A stretch of DNA of 64,000 bases. Origin: JACVRW01 sp963808775 (GTDB taxonomy: Bacteria; Actinomycetota; Thermoleophilia; Solirubrobacterales; Thermoleophilaceae). Shown piece after piece: positions 21,367 to 29,402 of this stretch. Location of the stretch: the NCBI GenBank assembly GCA_963808775.1, contig CAWEGR010000004.1, forward strand, positions 372,001 to 436,000. The letters are read 5' to 3'. The notes under the pieces are model-generated. The model worked only from the letters and a program-made list of their open reading frames with translations. It had not been told where the DNA came from and did no database searches. Position 1 is the stretch's first letter. Each line of letters starts with the position of its first letter. The position numbers and the translations under genes were made by a program.

Positions 21367-22104
21367 TTAGGCCGTCAATCCTCCGTCGACGGTCAGGCAG
21401 ACGCCCGTCACATATCCGGCGCCATCCGACGCCAGGAAGCGCACGGCCTCCGCCACGTCGTCCGGCGTACCGGCGCGGCGGGCGGGGACGTGCTCGAGCA
21501 AGTTTTCTCCGATGCCCTCGGTCATGTCCGTCTGGATCAGGCCGGGGGCGACGGCGTTCACGGTCACGCCGCGGCGCGCCACCTCGGCGGCCACGGTCTT
21601 CGTCATCGCGACGAGACCGGCCTTCGACGCGGCGTAGTTCGCCTGGCCGGGATTCGCGCGCACGCCGCCGACGATCGAGGCGATGTTGACGACGCGCCCG
21701 AAGCGCGAGCGGATCATGGGCCGCAGCGCCCGGCGGGTCAGCCGGAAGGCGGCGTTCAGGTTCGTGTCGATCACGCGCACCCAGTCCTCGTCGTCGATCT
21801 GCGGCGACAGGCCGTCGGCCGTGACACCCGCGTTGTTGACGAGCACGAGCACGGGCCCGAACTCCTCCTCGAGGGTCCCGAACAGCTTCTCCGCGGTCTC
21901 CGGATCGGCGATGTCGCCCTGAAGCGCGACCGCACTGCCGCCGGCGGACTTGATCTCCTCGACGACGGCCTCGGCGCCATCCGCGCCGCTGCGGTAGTTG
22001 ACACCGACGGGCCAGCCCTCGGCGGCGAGCGCCTTCGCGATCGCGGCGCCGATGCCGCGCGAGGCGCCCGTGACGAGCGCGGAGCCCTCCGGGCGGCCGT
22101 TCAT
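21367..22104 (-). CDS. fabG: 3-oxoacyl-ACP reductase
   Basis: NADPH-dependent short-chain dehydrogenase that reduces the beta-keto group; 245 residues. TGASRGIGAAIA binds the cofactor, NNAGVTADG and the Ser-Tyr-Lys set (NIASIVGG then YAASKAG) form the active site. I choose ATG 22104, which overlaps the fabH TGA as ATGA; an ATG at 22113 would add three residues and is less consistent with the coupling seen throughout the operon. Confidence 0.96.
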   Translation of the reverse strand: MNGRPEGSALVTGASRGIGAAIAKALAAEGWPVGVNYRSGADGAEAVVEEIKSAGGSAVALQGDIADPETAEKLFGTLEEEFGPVLVLVNNAGVTADGLSPQIDDEDWVRVIDTNLNAAFRLTRRALRPMIRSRFGRVVNIASIVGGVRANPGQANYAASKAGLVAMTKTVAAEVARRGVTVNAVAPGLIQTDMTEGIGENLLEHVPARRAGTPDDVAEAVRFLASDGAGYVTGVCLTVDGGLTA

Positions 22105-23108
22105 GCCGGCCATTCGACCACCCCCGCACCCCAGGTGAAGCCTGCGCCGAATGCCGCCAGCAGCACCGTGTCGCCGGGGTCGAGCATGCCGCGCTCACGC
22201 GCGTCGACGAGGGCGATCGGCAGCGTCGCCGACGACGTGTTCCCGTAGCGGTCGATGCAGTCGACCACGCGCGACTCGTCGATGTCGAGCTTCTCCGCCA
22301 CCGCCCGCAGGATGCGGATGTTGGCCTGGTGGTAGACGAACAGGTCGATGTCGTCCAGCTCGACGCCGGAGCGCTCCGCGGCCTCGATGGTCGCCTCGGA
22401 CATGCGGTGCACGGCGGCCTTGAAGGTGTCGTGGCCCTGCATGCGGATCCTCTGCTCCTCGTGAGAGGCGCGAATCGCCGGGCCGCCGACGCCGTCGCAA
22501 TGAAGGACGATGTCGCCGATCGCGCCGCCGTTGCCGTTCGCGGGCGCGACAACCGCGGCTCCCGCGCCGTCGGCAAACAGCGCCGCGGTGCCCTTGTCGG
22601 TGCGGTCGATGAAGCGGCTCAGGAAGTCCGCCCCGATCACGAGCACGTGGTCGGCACGGCCGCCCTCCACCTGTGCTGAGGCGAGCGAGAGCGCGGACAG
22701 GAAGCCGGTGCAGGCCGCGCCGACGTCCATGGCGCCCGCATGCTGCGCGCCGAGCTCGGTGGCCACGAGCGGCGCGGCGTTGGGAGTGATCTCGTCGGGC
22801 GACAGCGTCGCCACCAGCACGAGGTCGAGCTCGGAAGCGTCGAGGTCGGCCGCCGCGAGTGCCGCGCGGCCGGCGTCGGTGGCAAGCGTGACGACGCTCT
22901 CGCCCTCGCCCGCGTAACGGCGCTCCTGGACGCCCGTGCGGTGGGCGATCCACTGCTCGGTCACGCCGGCCCAATCGGCAACGAGGTCGTTGCCGATCAC
23001 GCGCTCCGGGACGACCATCTCGACGGAGGCGATCGCCGCCGTGCGCAGGCTGCGCTCGGCGCGGGCCGGGCGGGTGGCCACCGCGGTGCTGAAGCGTCCC
23101 TCAGGCAC
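22101..23108 (-). CDS. fabH: 3-oxoacyl-ACP synthase III
   Basis: Starts fatty-acid synthesis by condensing acyl-CoA with malonyl-ACP; 335 residues. Catalytic Cys in AACTGFLSALSLA, His in VYHQANIRIL and Asn in YGNTSSATLP. The GTG at 23108 starts VPEGRFSTAVATR and overlaps the fabD stop by 8 bases (GTGCCTGA); the frame is open further upstream but that lies within fabD. Substrate preference (straight or branched primer) cannot be read directly. Confidence 0.95.
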   Translation of the reverse strand: MPEGRFSTAVATRPARAERSLRTAAIASVEMVVPERVIGNDLVADWAGVTEQWIAHRTGVQERRYAGEGESVVTLATDAGRAALAAADLDASELDLVLVATLSPDEITPNAAPLVATELGAQHAGAMDVGAACTGFLSALSLASAQVEGGRADHVLVIGADFLSRFIDRTDKGTAALFADGAGAAVVAPANGNGGAIGDIVLHCDGVGGPAIRASHEEQRIRMQGHDTFKAAVHRMSEATIEAAERSGVELDDIDLFVYHQANIRILRAVAEKLDIDESRVVDCIDRYGNTSSATLPIALVDARERGMLDPGDTVLLAAFGAGFTWGAGVVEWPA

Positions 23109-23982
23109 GAGCGGCCTCCGCTTCCTCGGCGAGCGGCGCCTCAGCGTCGGCGCCGTCGATTGACTTGCGGACGAGGTTCGTGAGCACGCGGCCGGGGCCG
23201 GTCTCGACATAGCGCTCGGCCCCGCGGCGCTCGAGCTCGCGCATCACGTCGAGCCAGCGCACCGGGCTGGTGAGCGCCTCGACCAGGCGGGCCGGGATGT
23301 CGTCGAAGGGCTCGGCGGTCACGCACGAGAGAACGGGGACGTCCGGCTCGCGCACGTCGATGTCGGCGACGACCGCGCGGAAGGGCTCGACGGCCGGCTC
23401 CATCAGGCGCGAGTGGAACGCGCCGGCGACGGGCAGGCGCTTCGCGCGCACCTTGCGCTCCGCGAGCTTCGTCTCGGCCTCGTCGAGCGCGGCGGTGGCG
23501 CCGGACAGCACGAGCTGGTCGGGCGCGTTGTCGTTCGCGATCTGGAGGCCCGTCTCAGCGGCGACCTCGTCGATGGCCGTGCGGTCTCCGCGGGCGCGCA
23601 CGGCGATCATGCCGCCGTCGCCCGTCTCCTCGGCCGCCTCCTGCATGAGGCGCCCGCGCGCGGCCACGAGCCGCAGCCCGTCGTCGGCGGCGATCGCGCC
23701 GGCCGCCGTGAGCGCGCCGATCTCTCCGAGCGAGTGCCCGGCCATCAGCGCCGGCGGCTCGATCCGGTCGCGCAGCTCCTCCCAGCCGGCGAGCGCCGCG
23801 CAGTAGATCGCGGGCTGCGCCCAGCGGGTGCCGTCGGCCGCGCGGTCGAACAGGTCGTCGCCGACCTCGCCGAGCGCGAGCTCGAGCAGGTCGGGACGGC
23901 GGCGCTCGACGATCTCGCGCATGCCATCGGTCTGGCTGCCCTGGCCGGGAAAGAGCAGGGCAATGGTCGGGGCGGGGGCCAT
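23101..23982 (-). CDS. fabD: Malonyl-CoA:ACP transacylase
   Basis: Loads malonyl groups onto ACP; 293 residues. LLFPGQGSQTDGM at the N-terminus, nucleophile Ser in AGHSLGEIGALTAAG, catalytic His in VAGAFHSRLM. First gene of a ten-gene operon running to coaX. The start ATG 23982 has an AAAGG purine stretch about 9 bases upstream. The C-terminal 25 residues are acidic and Ala-rich. Confidence 0.97.
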   Translation of the reverse strand: MAPAPTIALLFPGQGSQTDGMREIVERRRPDLLELALGEVGDDLFDRAADGTRWAQPAIYCAALAGWEELRDRIEPPALMAGHSLGEIGALTAAGAIAADDGLRLVAARGRLMQEAAEETGDGGMIAVRARGDRTAIDEVAAETGLQIANDNAPDQLVLSGATAALDEAETKLAERKVRAKRLPVAGAFHSRLMEPAVEPFRAVVADIDVREPDVPVLSCVTAEPFDDIPARLVEALTSPVRWLDVMRELERRGAERYVETGPGRVLTNLVRKSIDGADAEAPLAEEAEAARA

Positions 23983-24071
23983 ACATAGAACCTTTCGCGA
24001 TGGAGGTCCCGGGGTTACAAGGGTTCCGACGCTACCCCCCGCCTGGGGGGGTCGGCGCCTATGCTCGGGGG
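23983..24071. promoter_or_regulatory. Divergent promoter region, fabD operon and GST-like gene
   Basis: 89 bases between divergent starts. CCCCCC (24035-24040) and GGGGGG (24045-24050) form a hairpin with a GCCT loop, extended by CCGAC/GTCGG arms with a four-base bulge. TATGCT at 24060-24065 lies 6 bases before the GTG at 24072, pointing to a leaderless plus-strand transcript. The hairpin could be an operator shared by both genes. Confidence 0.5.
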
Positions 24072-24687
24072 GTGATCACGCTCTACCGAGCGCCATTCAG
24101 CACAAACGTGGAGCGCGTGGCGCTCGCCCTGGCGCGCAAGGGGCTCGAGGCAGAGTCGGTCGAGATCTCCTACGAGGACCGCTCGCCGGTGATCGAGGTG
24201 TCGGGCCAGCCGCTCGTCCCCGTGATCGTCGACGACGGCGAGGTGGTCGCCGATTCGACGCGCATCATGCGCTTCCTCGACGAGCGCTATCCCGAGCCCC
24301 ACCTGTTCCCCCGCTCGCCGTCGACGCGCGCGCAGGTCGACGTGTTCCTCGAGTGGTTCAACGAGGTCTGGAAGGCGGCACCCAACACGATCGAGGAGGA
24401 GCTCGAGAGGTCCTCGCCCGACACTGAGCTGGTGGACGCTCTGGGTGCGCGGATGCGCGGGTGGCTCGACGTGCTGGACGAGCACCTGGACGGGCGCGAC
24501 TACCTGTTCGGCGAGCTGTCGGCGGCGGACCTCGCGGCCTTCCCGTTCCTCAAGTACGCGAAGGGCCGCGCCCCCGCGGACGACGAGCTCTTCCACCGCA
24601 TCCTCGAGGAGCGGCTGCGAGCTCGAGGACCGGCATCACCGGCTGAGCGCCTGGATCGACCGGATCGACGCCCTGCCGCGGGTCTAG
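24072..24687 (+). CDS. Glutathione S-transferase-fold protein, one frameshift
   Basis: N-terminal thioredoxin-like domain (ITLYRAPFSTNVERVALALARK, then QPLVPVIVDDGEVVADSTRI) followed by the all-helical GST C-terminal domain (YLFGELSAADLAAFPFLKYA). Actinobacteria rarely use glutathione, so the real thiol or role is uncertain. The frame breaks near 24618; restoring CG in CTGCGAGCTC gives EERLRELEDRHHRLSAWIDRIDALPRV (a short tail) and 205 residues. It is convergent with the E1-beta gene, the two TAG stops sharing one CTAG at 24684-24687. Confidence 0.85.
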
Positions 24688-25703
24688 GCGGCGAGCAGCG
24701 AGCGCGCCGCGGCGGCGATCCGCTCGGCGCCCGGCATCGCGGCGAGCTCGAGATTCTTCGCGTAGGGCAGCGGGACCTCCGCCATTCCGACGCGCTCGAC
24801 CGGAGCATCCAGGTCGTCGAACGAGGCCTTGCCGATCCGCGCCGCGATCTCCGCGGTCACGCCGTAGCTCGGCCAGCCCTCCTCGACGCAGAGAGCGCGA
24901 TGGGTGCGCGCCACCGACTCGGCGATCGTCTCGACGTCGAGCGGGCGCAGCGAGCGCAGGTCGACCACCTCGGCCTCGATCCCCTCCGCGGCGAGCCGCT
25001 CGGCAACCTCGAGGGAACGGGTGACGGCATAGGAGTGCGCCACGATCGTGAGATCGCGCCCCGGCCGCACGATCCGCGCGCGGCCGATCGGCGTGACGTG
25101 CTCCGGGTCGAGGGGGACCTCGCCCTTCTGCTTGTAGAGGGGCAGGTTCTCGATCACCAGCACGGGGTCCTCGTCGCGGATCGCCGCCTTCAGGAGGCCC
25201 TTGGCGTCCGCCGGGTTCGCGGGCGCGACGACCTTCAGGCCGGGCGTCGACGCGAACCAGCCCTCGAATGACTGCGAGTGCTGCGCGGTGAGCTGGTTGC
25301 CCGCGCCGTTCGGGGTGCGGATCACGAGCGGGCAGCGCACCTCGCCGCCGAACATCGCGCCGACCTTCGCCGCGTGGTTGATCACCTGGTCCATCGCCAC
25401 CAGCAGGAAGTTGATCGTCATGATCTCGACGACCGGGCGCTCGCCGAGCATCGCGGCGCCGACGCCCGCGCCGACGAAGCCCTCCTCCGAGATCGGCGTG
25501 TCGCGGACGCGATCGGGACCGAACTCGTCCATCAGCCCGGCGGTCACCTTGTAGGAGCCGTCGAAGACGCCGACCTCCTCGCCCATGACGAAGACGCGCT
25601 CGTCGCGCGCGAGCTCCTCGCGCATGGCGAGGCGAAGCGCCTCGCGATAGGTCATCGTCTCGACGCCCGTGGAGGTCTGCGTGGTGGTCGTGGTGACGGT
25701 CAT
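24684..25703 (-). CDS. 2-oxoacid dehydrogenase E1 component, beta subunit
   Basis: 339 residues. Pairs with the alpha subunit next door to form the thiamine-diphosphate E1 of a pyruvate, branched-chain or acetoin dehydrogenase complex. Typical segments are MGEEVGVFDGSYKVTAGL, DTPISEEGFVGAGVGAAM, RTPNGAGNQLTAQHSQSFE and LRPLDVETIAESVARTHR. The ATG overlaps the alpha-subunit stop (ATGA). No E2 or E3 gene is in the window, so the substrate cannot be settled; RTPNGAG and the GntR context fit a catabolic enzyme. Confidence 0.93.
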   Translation of the reverse strand: MTVTTTTTQTSTGVETMTYREALRLAMREELARDERVFVMGEEVGVFDGSYKVTAGLMDEFGPDRVRDTPISEEGFVGAGVGAAMLGERPVVEIMTINFLLVAMDQVINHAAKVGAMFGGEVRCPLVIRTPNGAGNQLTAQHSQSFEGWFASTPGLKVVAPANPADAKGLLKAAIRDEDPVLVIENLPLYKQKGEVPLDPEHVTPIGRARIVRPGRDLTIVAHSYAVTRSLEVAERLAAEGIEAEVVDLRSLRPLDVETIAESVARTHRALCVEEGWPSYGVTAEIAARIGKASFDDLDAPVERVGMAEVPLPYAKNLELAAMPGAERIAAAARSLLAA

Positions 25704-26776
25704 GCGCCCAGCCCCGCGTCGAAGGTGAGCGCCTCCTCACCGAACGGGCTCCCGGGCCGCATGCGCTCGAACTGGTCGGCGCTGCCGGGGGCGTACATGC
25801 CCGCCGCGAGCCGGTCGAGCGAGGGCTCGGGGCTCGCGTCGGCGAAGCTCACCGCGGCTGCAACGCGCTCGTCGGCGCGCCGGTCGATCGCATCGAGCTC
25901 CTCGGCCGAGACGCCCGCCTCGAGCAGCTGCTCCTTCACGCGCACGATCGGGTCGAGCGCCTGGCGCGCGGCGATCTCCTCGCGCGTGCGGTAGGCGAGG
26001 CCGGCGTCGGCCACGGAGTGGCCGCGATAGCGGTAGGTCATGAGCTCGAGCACCGCCGGCCTGCGCTCGTCGCGGGCGGCGCTCAGCAGCCGGCCGCTCG
26101 CCTCGACGACCGCGTCGAGGTCGTCGCCGTCGACGCGCTCGCCGTGCATGCGGTGCGCGGAGGCGCGCCGCCAGAGCTCGGGCTCCGCGGAGGCGCGCCC
26201 CACCGAAGTGCCCATGCCGTACTCGTTGTTGATCACGAGGAAGACGATCGGCAGGTGCCAGAGCGCGGCCAGGTTGAGGGACTCGTGCCAGGCGCCCATG
26301 TTCACCGCGCCGTCGCCGAGCTCGCAGACAACGGCGCTCGAGCGGCCCTGGCGGACGAGCGCGAGCGCGAGGCCGGTCGCCACCGGGAGCTGGCCCGCGA
26401 CGATGCCCCAGCCGCCGTAGAAGCCCTGGCCGACGTCGAGCAGGTGCATCGAGCCGCCGCGGCCGTGGGCGCAGCCGTCGACGCGGCCGAACAGCTCGGC
26501 CATCACGGCGTCCGGGCTGACGCCGCGCGCGAGCGCGAAGCCGTGGCAGCGGTAGCCGGTCACGAGCAGGTCGTCGGGCGTCATGGTGTGGACGACGCCG
26601 ACGGTGGCCGCCTCCTGTCCCGACGAGAGGTGGCAGTAGCCGCCGATCTTCGCCGCCTTGTACTGGCGCTCCGCCTCCGTCTCGAAGACGCGGCTCAGCA
26701 CCATCTCCTCGTAGAGGCGCAGGCGTACGTCCCCGGAGAGGGCGTCCTCCCTGCTGCCCCTGGTTGCTACTGCCAT
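25700..26776 (-). CDS. 2-oxoacid dehydrogenase E1 component, alpha subunit
   Basis: 358 residues. Binds thiamine diphosphate through GDGAVNMGAWHESLNLA...NN (the GDG-x(n)-NN motif). HGRGGSMHL, YRCHGFALARG and the phosphorylation-loop-like YRYRGHSVADAG are typical of pyruvate/acetoin-type E1-alpha. Starts six bases after the gntR gene and is coupled to the beta subunit, so gntR-E1alpha-E1beta form one transcript. Confidence 0.93.
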   Translation of the reverse strand: MAVATRGSREDALSGDVRLRLYEEMVLSRVFETEAERQYKAAKIGGYCHLSSGQEAATVGVVHTMTPDDLLVTGYRCHGFALARGVSPDAVMAELFGRVDGCAHGRGGSMHLLDVGQGFYGGWGIVAGQLPVATGLALALVRQGRSSAVVCELGDGAVNMGAWHESLNLAALWHLPIVFLVINNEYGMGTSVGRASAEPELWRRASAHRMHGERVDGDDLDAVVEASGRLLSAARDERRPAVLELMTYRYRGHSVADAGLAYRTREEIAARQALDPIVRVKEQLLEAGVSAEELDAIDRRADERVAAAVSFADASPEPSLDRLAAGMYAPGSADQFERMRPGSPFGEEALTFDAGLGA

Positions 26777-26782
26777 GTGTCT

Positions 26783-27472
26783 CTAGCTCTCCTCGAAGTA
26801 GTCGGGGTGGGCGGCGCGGATCTGCGGCAGGCTCGACAGGACCATGCGCAGGTGGTGGCGCAGCGCCTCCTCGGCGCCATCGGCGTCACCGGCCGCGACG
26901 GCGGCCACCACCTCGCGGTGCTCGGCCACCATCTCGGCGAGGTACCCGGGCTCCGGAAGACTCAGTCGCCGGACGCGGTCGAGGTGGCCGTTCGCGCGCC
27001 GGCTCAGCGCCCAGGCGATCTCGCGCCCGGACAGCTCGCAGAGCGAGCGGTGGAGCGAGTCGTCGAGCAGGTCGAAGGCCTCGACGTCGCCCGTCGCCTC
27101 GGCGCGGTCCTGCGCCGCCAGGTTCGCCTGCAGCTCCTCGAGCGCGTGGGTCGAGGCGCGCTCCGTGGCCAGGCGGATCGCGCTGCACTCGAGCGCCTCG
27201 CGCACGAAGGCGGCGTCCTCGATCGCCTCGTCGGAGATCAGGGTGACGAAGGTGCCGAGCTGCGGAACGATCGCCACGAGCCGCTCGTCGCGAAGGCGGG
27301 CCAGCGCCTCGCGGACGGGCGTCCGGCTCACGCCGAGCAGCTCCGCGAGCTCGTTCTCCGACAGGCGGCGGCCCGGCTCGAGCTCGGCGCGGACGATCGA
27401 GTCGCGCAGAGCGAGATAGACCTGGTCGCGCGCGGCAACGCCGCCTGCTCTGTCACTGAGCGCTATCCGCAC
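26783..27472 (-). CDS. GntR-family (FCD-type) transcriptional regulator
   Basis: About 229 residues. The winged helix-turn-helix is DQVYLALRDSIVRAELEPG then LSENELAELLGVSRTPVREAL; the C-terminal helical domain (HRSLCELSGREIAWALSRR, AEHREVVAAVAAGDADGAEEALRHHL) is of the FCD type, which binds small organic acids, often with a metal through the His residues. I prefer GTG 27472 to the upstream ATGs (27508, 27493), because a promoter and palindrome occupy 27478-27508. It probably represses itself and the E1 genes behind it until a substrate binds. Confidence 0.85.
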   Translation of the reverse strand: MRIALSDRAGGVAARDQVYLALRDSIVRAELEPGRRLSENELAELLGVSRTPVREALARLRDERLVAIVPQLGTFVTLISDEAIEDAAFVREALECSAIRLATERASTHALEELQANLAAQDRAEATGDVEAFDLLDDSLHRSLCELSGREIAWALSRRANGHLDRVRRLSLPEPGYLAEMVAEHREVVAAVAAGDADGAEEALRHHLRMVLSSLPQIRAAHPDYFEES

Positions 27473-27477
27473 GTCGG

Positions 27478-27508
27478 CTAGTATACTAGTCATCAGGCGG
27501 CGCGTCAT
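27478..27508 (-). promoter_or_regulatory. gntR promoter with palindromic operator
   Basis: On the minus strand -35 ATGACG (27508-27503), 17-base spacer, -10 TATACT (27485-27480), then 7 bases to GTG 27472. The -10 sits inside the perfect 12-base palindrome CTAGTATACTAG (27478-27489), which matches the T-x-GT-x(n)-AC-x-A symmetry of FCD-type GntR operators. Binding there would block the promoter. Confidence 0.7.
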
Positions 27509-27530
27509 CCTTTGCGCCGTTTGATGATGC

Positions 27531-27556
27531 GAAGCACCCGGCTCGGCCGGGTGCGC
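27531..27556. repeat. 26-base palindromic repeat, intergenic copy
   Basis: Contains a 9-base perfect stem (GCACCCGGC / GCCGGGTGC, loop TCG) at 27534-27554. All 26 bases recur at 29265-29290 inside the histidine kinase gene. Here it lies 70 bases beyond the luxR stop and next to the gntR promoter, where it could end the kinase-regulator transcript. A second imperfect hairpin lies at about 27581-27605. Confidence 0.8.
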
Positions 27557-27626
27557 ACGCTCGCATTTCCCCTCCCTCCGGCGTCGGTTCCGCTCTGCGG
27601 GACCGGCGCTGTGCCGTATCGGGTCG

Positions 27627-28232
27627 CTACGCCGTCAGCCCGAGGCGCTCGGCCCGCTGCACGGCCTCCGCCCGGTTGCGGACGCCGAGCTTCCGGTAGA
27701 GCGCGCTCGTGTGCTCCTTGACGGTGTGCGGCGAGAGGAAGAGCCGCTCCGCGATCTCCTTGTTCGTCGCGCCCGAGGCCATGTGGATCAGCACCTCGCG
27801 CTCGCGGTCGGAGAGCGGCGCGGCGGGCTGCTCGGCACGCGGCGCGAACATCGTCATGCCCTTGCCGACCATGCGCACGGCCATCGCCACGTCGTGTGCC
27901 GACCAGTCCTTCGAGACGAAGCCCGACGCGCCCGCCGCCTTCGCCGCCTGCGGCGAGATCCAGCCGGCGCCCGAGATCAGGAGGACGCGCGTGTGCGGAG
28001 ACTCGCGCCGGATCGCCTCGCAGAGCTCGGCCCCCGACTCCTCGCCGAGGAACAGATCGACGAGCGCGACGTGCGGCTCATAGCGTCGTGCCATCGCGAG
28101 CGCCTCCTCGACGCTCGAAGCGGTCAGGCAGCGCTCCACCCACGGCTGCTCCGTCAGCAGCAGGCGGAAGCCCCAGTGCACGACGTCGTGGTCGTCGACC
28201 ACGAGCACGCGCAGATTGCGCTCAGGGCTCAA
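27627..28232 (-). CDS. LuxR-type response regulator
   Basis: 201 residues: receiver domain with the acidic pair VVDDHD and phosphoacceptor Asp59 in ALVDLFLG, then a NarL/LuxR helix-turn-helix (LSDREREVLIHMASGATNKE, LSPHTVKEHTSALYRKLGV). Partner of the histidine kinase directly upstream; its TTG start overlaps the kinase TGA (TTGA). A later GTG start cannot be excluded. DNA targets are not evident from the sequence. Confidence 0.93.
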   Translation of the reverse strand: MSPERNLRVLVVDDHDVVHWGFRLLLTEQPWVERCLTASSVEEALAMARRYEPHVALVDLFLGEESGAELCEAIRRESPHTRVLLISGAGWISPQAAKAAGASGFVSKDWSAHDVAMAVRMVGKGMTMFAPRAEQPAAPLSDREREVLIHMASGATNKEIAERLFLSPHTVKEHTSALYRKLGVRNRAEAVQRAERLGLTA

Positions 28233-29389
28233 TCCGCCTCGTCCTCGCCGACGGGCACCACGAGCCGGACGCGCCAGGCGCCCTTCGCCTCGGGGCCGAA
28301 CTCGACGATCGCGCCCCGCTGCAGGGCCTCGACCGCGGCGAGGCGCAGACCCATTCCCGTCCCTCGTGAGCCCGGGCGGATGCCGTCGTTCCTCACCTCG
28401 AGCAGGAACGTGCCGTCGCTACGTCCCAGGTGCACGCGGACGCTCGTGGGATCGGCGTGCTTGTGAGCGTTGCGGAGCGCCTCCGCGAGCACCGACTGCG
28501 CGAGCGGCTCGACCTCCTCCGGCACCTCGACGCCCTCGTCCCAGTCGACCTCGAGCGGCAGGTCCTTGTAGTGACGGCCGAGGCGCGCCAGCTCGTCGCG
28601 CAGCGTCGCCCCGGTCGCGGTGCTCGCCGGTGCGAGCGGCCTGGCGAGCGCCTCGCGCAGGTCGGCGAGCGCGGCCTGCATCTCGTCCGCACAGCGGCGG
28701 CGTGCCTCCTCGGAGAGGCCATGCTCCGAGCCGAGCACGAGCGAGACGCCGAACAGGCGCTGGACGACGCGGTCGTGGATCTCGCGCGCGAGATCGATGC
28801 GCGCCTGCAGCAGCCGGGCCCGGCCCTGCTGACTCGTCGCGATCCGGACGCTCGCGGCGAGCGCGGCCGTCTTGCCGAGGGTCCACATGGCGTGGCGCTC
28901 GTCGTCCCTGAGCACGAATCGCGTGCCTCCGCGGTCGGCGAAGATCACGCCGAGCAGCCGGCCCGCGGCGGACACGGGTGTGCAGGTGAGCGTCTCGATG
29001 CCCTCGAAGTGCGCGTAGCGGACCGGGATCCAGCGCTCGAGGTCGCCCGTGATCTCGACGACGCGGTCCTCGGAGAGCGCGACCTGGGCGATCGGGGTCT
29101 CCTCGAGCGTCCCGTAGATCTCGGCGAGCAGCTCGGACTCGATTCCGTGGCTGCCGACGGGCACCACGAGCTGGCGCGCGTCGTCGTAGAGCAGCAGTCC
29201 GGCGCGCGACATCGCGGCGGTCCGGCACATGCCCTCGCAGAGCCGGTCGTAGAAGCCCTGTGCGGAAGCACCCGGCTCGGCCGGGTGCGCCCCGACGTTT
29301 TTTTCGTCCGGGCCGGGCTCGCCGTCGAGCGCGCCCAGCAACTCGACGATGACCTCTAGGGCGTCCGTCCGCGCCTGAGTGTCCGGCAT
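28229..29389 (-). CDS. GAF-domain sensor histidine kinase (NarL/LiaS type)
   Basis: 386 residues, no membrane segment. A GAF domain occupies about residues 45-190 (FYDRLCEGMCRTAAMSRAGLLL through GVIFADRGGTRFVL), followed by a HisKA_3 dimerisation box with the phosphorylated His in LAREIHDRVVQRLFG near residue 202 and a HATPase domain (LRNAHKHADP, GTGMGLRLAAVEAL). Start ATG 29389 (MPDTQARTDALEV); the open frame further upstream overlaps another gene. The N-terminal linker holds an A AAA AAC heptamer and a hairpin, described separately. Probably a cytoplasmic sensor of a ligand, redox state or light through the GAF domain. Confidence 0.92.
   Translation of the reverse strand: MPDTQARTDALEVIVELLGALDGEPGPDEKNVGAHPAEPGASAQGFYDRLCEGMCRTAAMSRAGLLLYDDARQLVVPVGSHGIESELLAEIYGTLEETPIAQVALSEDRVVEITGDLERWIPVRYAHFEGIETLTCTPVSAAGRLLGVIFADRGGTRFVLRDDERHAMWTLGKTAALAASVRIATSQQGRARLLQARIDLAREIHDRVVQRLFGVSLVLGSEHGLSEEARRRCADEMQAALADLREALARPLAPASTATGATLRDELARLGRHYKDLPLEVDWDEGVEVPEEVEPLAQSVLAEALRNAHKHADPTSVRVHLGRSDGTFLLEVRNDGIRPGSRGTGMGLRLAAVEALQRGAIVEFGPEAKGAWRVRLVVPVGEDEAD
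29265..29303 (-). promoter_or_regulatory. Slippery heptamer plus hairpin inside kinase gene
   Basis: Reading the kinase in frame, codons GAA AAA AAC (29305-29297) contain A AAA AAC in the phase required for -1 frameshifting. An 8-base spacer (29296-29289) is followed by a perfect 9-base stem with a 3-base loop (29288-29268), which is the kinase copy of the 26-base repeat. On the plus strand the same bases read hairpin, 9 bases, then T7. Whether it works in either way is unknown. Confidence 0.5.
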
Positions 29390-29402
29390 CTCGCCGGGAA
29401 CG

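Noticed and set aside
24000..25271. Long plus-strand frame continuing the GST-like gene for 423 codons
   Set aside because: Past about 24617 it runs antisense to the E1-beta gene; the true GST C-terminus lies in another frame and stops at 24687.
28419..29228. Independent gene in the -1 frame of the histidine kinase
   Set aside because: Arg/Ala/Pro-rich composition and no motifs; it matters only as the frame reached by a possible frameshift.
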